Source of the DNA: Chloroflexota bacterium
GTDB taxonomy: Bacteria; Chloroflexota; Anaerolineae; Promineifilales; Promineifilaceae
Direction: 5' to 3'
Assembly: GCA_024640485.1 (NCBI GenBank)
Contig: JAHEEY010000005.1
Span: 1 to 25,272, forward strand
DNA length: 25,272 nt
Below the pieces are notes generated by a model. It saw only the letters and a program-made list of their open reading frames with translations. It had not been told where the DNA came from and did no database searches. The translations under genes and the position numbers were made by a program. Positions 13,960 through 19,869 of this stretch are shown here, in pieces; position 1 is the stretch's first letter, and every line of letters begins with the position of its first letter.

Positions 13960-16158
13960 CTAAAGCTTGTACTGTGACACCAACGCTTCCATCTGCCGGG
14001 CCAGTCCTGAAAGGTCCTGGGCGACTTTCTCTGCCTGCCGGGTCGCTGCCAGGTTCTGAACTGTTGCCTGGTTGATGTTGCGCATGGCCAAAGCGATCTG
14101 CTCCATCCCGGTGGACTGCTGCTGGGCGCTGGCCACGATCTGCTGTGCGGCGGCGGCGTTGGCCCCGACCGTGCTGGCCAGCTGTTGAATGGTGATCCCA
14201 GTTTGGTTGGTCTGGCGCAGGCCGTCGTCAACGCCTTTGGTGCCCTGTTCGGTGGCCATTACCGCGGCATTGGTTGCCCGCTGAATCTCGTTCAAGATGT
14301 TTCTGACCTGGGCGGTTGCCTGTTTTGACTGTTCGGCCAGATTGCGGACTTCCACGGCTACTACGTTGAACCCTTTGCCATGTTCGCCGGCCCGAGCAGC
14401 TTCCACGGAAGCGTTGAGGGCCAGCAGGTTGCTTTGCGAAGCGATATCGTTCACGGTGGAGATGATTTCACCGATCTGTTGGGTGCGCTCGCTCAAGGCC
14501 AAGATGTTGTCGGCGATGTCGGTGACCCGGTTTTTGATCTGGTCCATACTGTGGCTGGTTTCCAGGATCGCCTGCCGGCCTTGTTGGGAGACCTGATCGG
14601 CGTGTTGGGCTTCGATAGCGACCGATTCCGCTTTCGTAAACGCCTGGTCGACAATGGCGCTGACCTCATCAATGGTGGTCGATGTCTGAGTAATGGCGGC
14701 AGATTGCTCCGTGGCGCCGGAAGCTTGCTGTGAAGTTACCGCCATGATCTGGGCTGCCGACGAGGTGATGTTGACTACCGCGTCTCGCACCTGGCTGGTC
14801 ATTTCACTCAGGCTCTGCACCATGTTGTTCAGGTTGTATCCCAAAATAGTCATGGAGTCGGTGTTGGCATCGAGGTCCAGGCGAACCGTCAGGTCCCCTT
14901 CGGCCACCCGCTCTACGAATTCCAGGTAGTTGGCCACAGTCTCTTCCCGCTTTTCTTTCTCAAGCCTTTCCGCTTGCGCCAGTTTGGCGACTTCGTCACG
15001 GGCCGATTTCTCGGCGTCGATGCGCTGCCTTAAGTTGTGATTCATCTCATTGAACACATTGGCCAGCAAGCCCAGCTCATCATCGGAATGCACTTCGATT
15101 TGGCGGGGAAGCTCTCCGGCAGCGATGGTCGAAGCGGCTTCTGTCAGCTGGGCCAGCGGCTGCTGAAGCGTTCGCTGCAGGAAGAACCAACTGCCCACTA
15201 TCGCTACGAGGGTAAGGCCAATGGTGATGGCGGTGATGATCAGCCGCTCTGTCCTCAGCTTTGCCAGGCTGTCGGTCCGCAGGGTTCTGATTTCCAGAAT
15301 GCCGCGGATCTGTTCGCCCTGGCCCAACAGCGGCGCTGCCAGGACCGCCCAGGACTGGCCCTCATCCTTTATGAGAGAAAATGCTGGCTGTCCACCGTTG
15401 AGGACAGTCTCGTATTGTTCGGCGGTGAGCGGCGAAGCGTCTGGATTTGTGCCAGCGTAGTAGATCAGTTTGGCCGAGGGAGATTGCGGGCCAACGGTGT
15501 TTGATTCCAGACTAGATGCTTCGCTGGCAATCCACAGCCGGTAATCGGCGTTCTTGGCGGCTTTGAGATTGTCAAGGAATGTTTGGTCGAAGTTCAATCC
15601 GACTTCGACCAGTCCCAAGAATTGGCTGCCATCGAAGACCGGTGCAACGCTCAATATTGTCGGTCGCTCGCCGCCGACATCGATGCCGGATATGGCCTCT
15701 TTACTGGCGATGGCGGCGGTAACAGCGCCGCGAGAGCGGGTCTCATCACCGTCCTTTTCTGGGGAGTGTAGACGGGCGACCACGCTGCCGGTATTGTCGT
15801 GGATGCTGAGTTGGGCCACGTTGTGCTGTTCTTGGGCAGCCTCGAAAAGGGGGCTCAACAGCGCCGCCAACCCTTCCCTATCCTGCGCAGCCATGAGCTC
15901 CTGTACATCAGCTCTGTCGGCAAGGCTGAGGGCCAGAGCGGCGGCAGTACCTGCCAGCTTTTCGACGTCATTTTGGTGACCGTCATACAGCTGGTTCAGC
16001 TGCTGCCGCTGCATCATTTCGTCGTGGCTGGCAGCATCGCTGATAAAAAGCCAGCTTTGAATGCCTGCGATGACAATCACTGTCGCCGCCAGGAAGAGGG
16101 TGATTTTCCCAGTCAATGTGAGATGTCTTCTAGGGCTCTCATTTTCATTCATAATCAT
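13960..16158 (-). CDS. Methyl-accepting chemotaxis protein with tandem HAMP
   Basis: A 732-residue membrane chemoreceptor. A first membrane helix (about 20-40) is followed by an extracytoplasmic Cache-like sensor (about 45-300) with VSVAPVF-type and GLVEVGLNF strands. Then come a second membrane helix (about 305-327), HAMP (328-380), a coiled coil, a second HAMP-like unit (about 404-456, AEGDLTVRL) and the signalling hairpin. The hairpin tip is near 573-611 (LLALNASVEAARAGEHGKGF, then NVVAVEVRNLAEQ). VAVEVR instead of VADEVR is typical of PilJ-like receptors. No CheR-tethering pentapeptide ends the protein. It is the only receptor in the operon, between cheW and cheA. Two ATGs two codons apart are equally plausible starts. 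Confidence 0.95.
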   Translation of the reverse strand: MIMNENESPRRHLTLTGKITLFLAATVIVIAGIQSWLFISDAASHDEMMQRQQLNQLYDGHQNDVEKLAGTAAALALSLADRADVQELMAAQDREGLAALLSPLFEAAQEQHNVAQLSIHDNTGSVVARLHSPEKDGDETRSRGAVTAAIASKEAISGIDVGGERPTILSVAPVFDGSQFLGLVEVGLNFDQTFLDNLKAAKNADYRLWIASEASSLESNTVGPQSPSAKLIYYAGTNPDASPLTAEQYETVLNGGQPAFSLIKDEGQSWAVLAAPLLGQGEQIRGILEIRTLRTDSLAKLRTERLIITAITIGLTLVAIVGSWFFLQRTLQQPLAQLTEAASTIAAGELPRQIEVHSDDELGLLANVFNEMNHNLRQRIDAEKSARDEVAKLAQAERLEKEKREETVANYLEFVERVAEGDLTVRLDLDANTDSMTILGYNLNNMVQSLSEMTSQVRDAVVNITSSAAQIMAVTSQQASGATEQSAAITQTSTTIDEVSAIVDQAFTKAESVAIEAQHADQVSQQGRQAILETSHSMDQIKNRVTDIADNILALSERTQQIGEIISTVNDIASQSNLLALNASVEAARAGEHGKGFNVVAVEVRNLAEQSKQATAQVRNILNEIQRATNAAVMATEQGTKGVDDGLRQTNQTGITIQQLASTVGANAAAAQQIVASAQQQSTGMEQIALAMRNINQATVQNLAATRQAEKVAQDLSGLARQMEALVSQYKL

Positions 16159-16223
16159 TTCTTCTCTTCTCGTTTGGTGCTGTCCTGCTCCGAGATGTCC
16201 CGGAGCATTTGGATACGGCGTCG

Positions 16224-16838
16224 TTACAACGATTCATAGATGACCATCCGCTCATCGTTGAGCAGGATGCTTAAATTTAGGACCATTAGCATGCCTGGGG
16301 CAATACCCTGGGTGAACTTCGCCCGCATGCCTTCCTGAGTGCTTAAGCCAGGTACCAGATCTTCCTGAAAAACAGTGGTGACATCTTCTACGTCATCAGC
16401 CAGGAACCCTATTTCCATGCCAGTCTCTTCGTCTGCAACCACGACGATCTTGGTCCCTTCTCCAGCTTCTAGCCTTGACAGCCCGAAAAAGGCTCGCAAA
16501 TCGACTACGGAAATAAGCCGGCCGCGGGCACTGAAAAGGCCAATTTCAAAATCGGGCGTTCGCGGTACCGGAGTGATCGGCTGCAGCTCATGGATTTCGC
16601 GCACAAATCTGACTTCAACGCCGTACCGTTCGCCATGCAAAGAAAAAATCAGCAAGTTCAGCTGCGTGCCGCTCAGTTCCGTTTCAGGAGGCTGCGCATA
16701 CTGCTGGGCACGCTCTGCCCAAATCTTGGCCAGGCTCGTGGTATCGGAATCAACAGCTGCCAAGCGTCTGGCTTCATCTGATTGGGTGTTTTGTCCGTTA
16801 GGTTTGACTGATTGATCTGTTTTGCGATTATTTGACAT
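16224..16838 (-). CDS. cheW: CheW-type coupling protein with N-terminal extension
   Basis: A 204-residue protein. A disordered, polar N-terminus (1-33) is followed by a short helix, SLAKIWAERAQQYAQPP (35-51), of a kind often seen before CheW domains in large chemosensory clusters (resembling ILAxRAxxLAxPP). The CheW SH3-like double barrel covers about 57-204 (NLLIFSLHGERYGVEV, VPRTPDFEIGLFSARG). It would bridge the receptor and CheA. It is the second CheW of the operon, between cheR and the receptor gene, and is quite different in sequence from the first. One may serve the array and the other a side partner. The start codon lacks a clear ribosome binding site. Confidence 0.93.
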   Translation of the reverse strand: MSNNRKTDQSVKPNGQNTQSDEARRLAAVDSDTTSLAKIWAERAQQYAQPPETELSGTQLNLLIFSLHGERYGVEVRFVREIHELQPITPVPRTPDFEIGLFSARGRLISVVDLRAFFGLSRLEAGEGTKIVVVADEETGMEIGFLADDVEDVTTVFQEDLVPGLSTQEGMRAKFTQGIAPGMLMVLNLSILLNDERMVIYESL

Positions 16839-16846
16839 AAGTCACA

Positions 16847-16858
16847 CGATAATTATCG
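16847..16858. promoter_or_regulatory. 12-bp perfect palindrome between cheR and cheW
   Basis: CGATAATTATCG fills most of the 21-bp gap between the cheR stop and the second cheW ATG, where a ribosome binding site would be expected. It could be an internal operator or a small RNA hairpin. It may also be chance. Confidence 0.3.
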
Positions 16859-16859
16859 C

Positions 16860-18509
16860 CTAGCTGTTCAGCAGCTGGCGAACACTGTCCAACAGTCTCT
16901 TCGCGCTGGTGCCGCCTGAATCAGGAATGATCTTGTCGGGCGGCCAAGTTCTTAGGATCTTCTCGATATTCTTCAAAACACGACGCGATTCGTCTATCTG
17001 ATTCTTCTTCTGGTACAGCATCGCCAGGCTGAAATGTGTCAGAGGGCGATCTCGGTCCAGATAGATGACCTTCTTAAGGTTGGTGATCGCCTGATCAAGC
17101 ATCCCCTGGTTTTCATTGACCATGGCCAGAATCGCGTATGATTCCGGCAGCAGTGAGTTTTGCTCGATGGCGTTCTGGCACCAATCGCGTGCCTGCTCCC
17201 AACGCCCCTGATCCGCGTAGGCCCGGGCCAGCAGACAATAGGCGTAGGGGCGCTGGCTGGTGGAGAAATCGTCCATCGCTCCCTGCAAGGTGATGATCGC
17301 CTGGTTGATCTGACCGAGGCTCAGCTGCTTTCTAGCTGCCCTGTAGGGGTCATCATCAAGCTTCTGCGAACTGGACATCTCCAATGACGGGAGCAGACCA
17401 GTCCTTCTGGGAGGCTTAAGATCGGTGGACACCAGAAAGCCGGTCCTTCGCGGCGGCAGTGGTTTGGTGGGGCTCTTGGTCTTAGGGCGGTAAAATGACA
17501 GAATGCCCGTTGTGTTCGCTACCGGCGGCAGGGGGCGTCTCGTCACCGCCCGGGGCAGCGGCTTATTGAACACCAGATTATCCAGCAAATCTTTCCTTAG
17601 CGGCTGCTGATTGGACTGCTGCAGTTTCTGGTAAAGCAGCGTGCCGGGAAAGGTGTGGGCCTGGTAGTCACGGTAGGTCATCAGCGACGGCTCGGAGTGG
17701 CCCACAATCAGCCATCCTTTGTCGACCAAAACATCATAGAAGCGGTTGATCAAATTCTGGGTCGAATCAGCGTCGAAGTAGATGGTGACATTGCGACACA
17801 TGATCAAGTCCATAGCGGTCGTATCGTTGTCAATAGAGGGGAAAGCCCCTTCTTTCAGGTTCATCCGGCTGAAGGTGACCATATTCCGGACCCGTTCATC
17901 CAGCCGGTTGCGGCGTCCTTCTGGGGTGAAATAGAGCTCTTTCAGAGCCAGGGCCCTGCTTTCCCGAAACGACCAATCGGAATAGAGCGCGTCCCGGGCA
18001 CGGACCAGTGAGTCATGGTTGATATCGGTGGCCAGGATAGAAATCCGCCAGTGGTCGATGTCTGGAATCAGTTCTCTCAGAAGTATCGCCAGCGAATACG
18101 CTTCTTCGCCGGTGGCGCAGCCTGCACTCCAGATACGCAGCTGCGGGGTGCTTAGCGGGTTGCCGTCCAGGGCAATGGCGGCGGCACGCTTGCGTTCAAT
18201 CAGCGCCGGCAGCACATGATTAGCCAGGGCATCGAACTGGGCGCTATCTCGGAAGAAATGGGTCTCACCAATGGTGAGAAGGTTGATTACCCGGTCCATC
18301 TCATGCCTGGCTTCCAGTGTCGCGGCCTGCGCCAGGAAATGATAGTAGGCTGCCAGATCAGGCACCGTCTGCGGCGCGTCTTGGAAGGCCCTCAGCAAGC
18401 CGATCTCCAGATCATCCCGTTTCTTTTCCGGGAAATGCAGCCCGCTGTGACGCAGAACCAGGTCGCGGAAACGTAAATAGTCACCGTACCCTATTTGATG
18501 TGCTTTCAC
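16860..18509 (-). CDS. cheR: Chemoreceptor methyltransferase CheR with C-terminal TPR repeats
   Basis: A 549-residue fusion. The CheR domain (about 1-296) uses S-adenosylmethionine to methylate receptor glutamates. Visible motifs are THFFRD (83-88), the SAM loop WSAGCATGEEAYSLAI (127-142), ILATDINHDSL (158-168), DLIMCRNVTIYF (234-245) and GWLIVGHSE (265-273). A basic, proline-rich linker (about 300-385) has three related units ending TGILS, TGFLVS and TGLLPS, two of them starting PPRRTG. Three to four TPR-like repeats (about 387-522) follow and probably bind a partner protein. It begins with GTG two bases after the first cheW stop, so translation is probably coupled. Similar CheR-TPR fusions occur in Frz/Pil-type clusters. 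Confidence 0.95.
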   Translation of the reverse strand: MKAHQIGYGDYLRFRDLVLRHSGLHFPEKKRDDLEIGLLRAFQDAPQTVPDLAAYYHFLAQAATLEARHEMDRVINLLTIGETHFFRDSAQFDALANHVLPALIERKRAAAIALDGNPLSTPQLRIWSAGCATGEEAYSLAILLRELIPDIDHWRISILATDINHDSLVRARDALYSDWSFRESRALALKELYFTPEGRRNRLDERVRNMVTFSRMNLKEGAFPSIDNDTTAMDLIMCRNVTIYFDADSTQNLINRFYDVLVDKGWLIVGHSEPSLMTYRDYQAHTFPGTLLYQKLQQSNQQPLRKDLLDNLVFNKPLPRAVTRRPLPPVANTTGILSFYRPKTKSPTKPLPPRRTGFLVSTDLKPPRRTGLLPSLEMSSSQKLDDDPYRAARKQLSLGQINQAIITLQGAMDDFSTSQRPYAYCLLARAYADQGRWEQARDWCQNAIEQNSLLPESYAILAMVNENQGMLDQAITNLKKVIYLDRDRPLTHFSLAMLYQKKNQIDESRRVLKNIEKILRTWPPDKIIPDSGGTSAKRLLDSVRQLLNS

Positions 18510-18511
18510 GG

Positions 18512-19051
18512 TTACTTCTGTGCCTCTGACAGTAATTCATCCGGTATGCTCTCATTGACCTGGGCTTGTTGGCCCGGGGTGAGCAAAGCATCGATCTGCA
18601 GGATTGGCACTATCTGATGCTCAACGTCTACCAGGCCAGCCAAATACAGATCTCGCCAGGAGGGTTCCTCGAGGTCCACCATGTCAGCAGTCAAAACCGC
18701 GTTGGGCTCAATGATCTGCCGGTCAGCGATATCCAATACTTCCTCGACCGAGTCCACAATCAAGCCCAAGGGGCGGTCTGTGAAGTTAATCAATATGATA
18801 GGCGTATGGGCACCGTACGGCTGGAAAGGTAAGTTGAAGTGGGTGCGCAGATCGATGATTGGGACGGCGGTGCCGTGGAAATTGATCACGCCGGGCACGG
18901 AGGCAGGACTTTGGGGCAGCCGGATGATAGTGGCCATCTCAATGATTTGAATGACGTCGGCGATGAACAAGGCATAGGTATAACCAGAGAGGCGAAATGT
19001 CAGGATGGCGCTGTTCTGCTGCCGACTGGATTGGTTATGGGCGTCATGCAT
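18512..19051 (-). CDS. cheW: CheW-type coupling protein, first gene of the chemosensory operon
   Basis: A 179-residue protein with one CheW domain (about 14-160): ILTFRLSGYTYALFIADV, the conserved LPQSPASVPGVINFHG loop, VPIIDLRTHF and LGLIVDSVEEVLDI. The C-terminal tail (160-179) is acidic and polar. It couples receptor and CheA within the array. It opens the operon: a promoter-like sequence lies just upstream, and the next gene upstream on this strand is 154 bp away. The ATG at 19049-19051 is preceded only by a weak GAAGAG. Being directly coupled to cheR, it may form a receptor-modification module with it. The CheW call is firm. Confidence 0.94.
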   Translation of the reverse strand: MHDAHNQSSRQQNSAILTFRLSGYTYALFIADVIQIIEMATIIRLPQSPASVPGVINFHGTAVPIIDLRTHFNLPFQPYGAHTPIILINFTDRPLGLIVDSVEEVLDIADRQIIEPNAVLTADMVDLEEPSWRDLYLAGLVDVEHQIVPILQIDALLTPGQQAQVNESIPDELLSEAQK

Positions 19052-19068
19052 CTCTTCGAGACCGTTTG

Positions 19069-19099
19069 TAATTAGGGTAAAGCAAGTTGAATATCAACT
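19069..19099 (-). promoter_or_regulatory. Putative promoter of the chemosensory operon with overlapping palindrome
   Basis: Reading the minus strand: TTGATA (19092-19097), a 17-base spacer, then TAATTA (19069-19074). A 6-3-6 palindrome, AGTTGA-ATA-TCAACT (19085-19099), covers the -35 box and could be a repressor site. The implied leader is only about ten bases, which is short, so the assignment is tentative. Confidence 0.4.
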
Positions 19100-19205
19100 A
19101 CGGTATATGATAACAGAATGTGCCCACCTGTCCCATGGTCCGATACTCCTACGCACCAGAGACCTTGCTGCTGATTGCGTCAACGTAAAGCGTTCGGCCG
19201 GCTGC

Positions 19206-19841
19206 CTATGCCATCGTAATAGACATCGCCAGCAGCCACTGGGCGGCATAGTAACTACTCATTGTCAAAGCACGGGCGTGCTTGAACGGTTTGCGGAACC
19301 GGTTTAGTGCCAGAGTGGTATCTGAAATCACAAATAGCACCGCGCCGATCATTCCCCTCAAGCTGCTGGCATTGGCGACGGTATGCCATCTCCCGGCAGC
19401 CTGCCATCCCATCACCAAAATCACCACGATGTAGATGACCACCGGCACCCTGAGTTGGCCGATATGAGGTGACAGGATCAGGTACATGACGATGCCGTAG
19501 AGGAGGGGGATGTACCACCAACTGGTGGCGAACCCTGAATCGGTCAAAAAGGCGGCTATATACAGCAGGTGGGCGAGCAAGAAACTAACCAGACCGGCGA
19601 TAAATTGGTCTGAGGGCAGCATCAGGAAGACATCGCCTGCCAGTGAGAACAGCAGCCCGGCAATGATCAGCCCATAGTAAAGGGGGGTGGGCGGCTGCTC
19701 TGAAAGCACAGCGATGGCGATGATCAGGCAGGTGGTCATCGGCTTGAAGATGTAGATTCGGCGCCGATTGCCGCTGTATTCAGCGGCGATATGAACAGCA
19801 GCGGTGATCAAACCTATCAATGTCAGAATGATAGTTGACAT
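19206..19841 (-). CDS. YhhN/TMEM86-family lysoplasmalogenase
   Basis: A 211-residue integral membrane protein with about seven to eight hydrophobic helices. It carries the family motifs KPMTTCLII near the N-terminus, LAGDVFLMLP in the middle, AHLLYIAAF, and GAVLFVISDTTLALNRF followed by SYYAAQWLL near the C-terminus. The aspartates in the GDVFLM and SDTTLA motifs are the conserved polar pair in the membrane. Characterised members hydrolyse the vinyl-ether bond of lysoplasmalogens. The ATG was chosen over a TTG two codons earlier: AGGAGG lies 10 bases before the ATG and 4 before the TTG, so either is possible. It follows the FAD/Fe-S oxidoreductase by 28 bp and is probably cotranscribed. The substrate in this organism is inferred from the family. 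Confidence 0.88.
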   Translation of the reverse strand: MSTIILTLIGLITAAVHIAAEYSGNRRRIYIFKPMTTCLIIAIAVLSEQPPTPLYYGLIIAGLLFSLAGDVFLMLPSDQFIAGLVSFLLAHLLYIAAFLTDSGFATSWWYIPLLYGIVMYLILSPHIGQLRVPVVIYIVVILVMGWQAAGRWHTVANASSLRGMIGAVLFVISDTTLALNRFRKPFKHARALTMSSYYAAQWLLAMSITMA

Positions 19842-19869
19842 AATCAAACTACCTCCTTGACCGTCTTGA

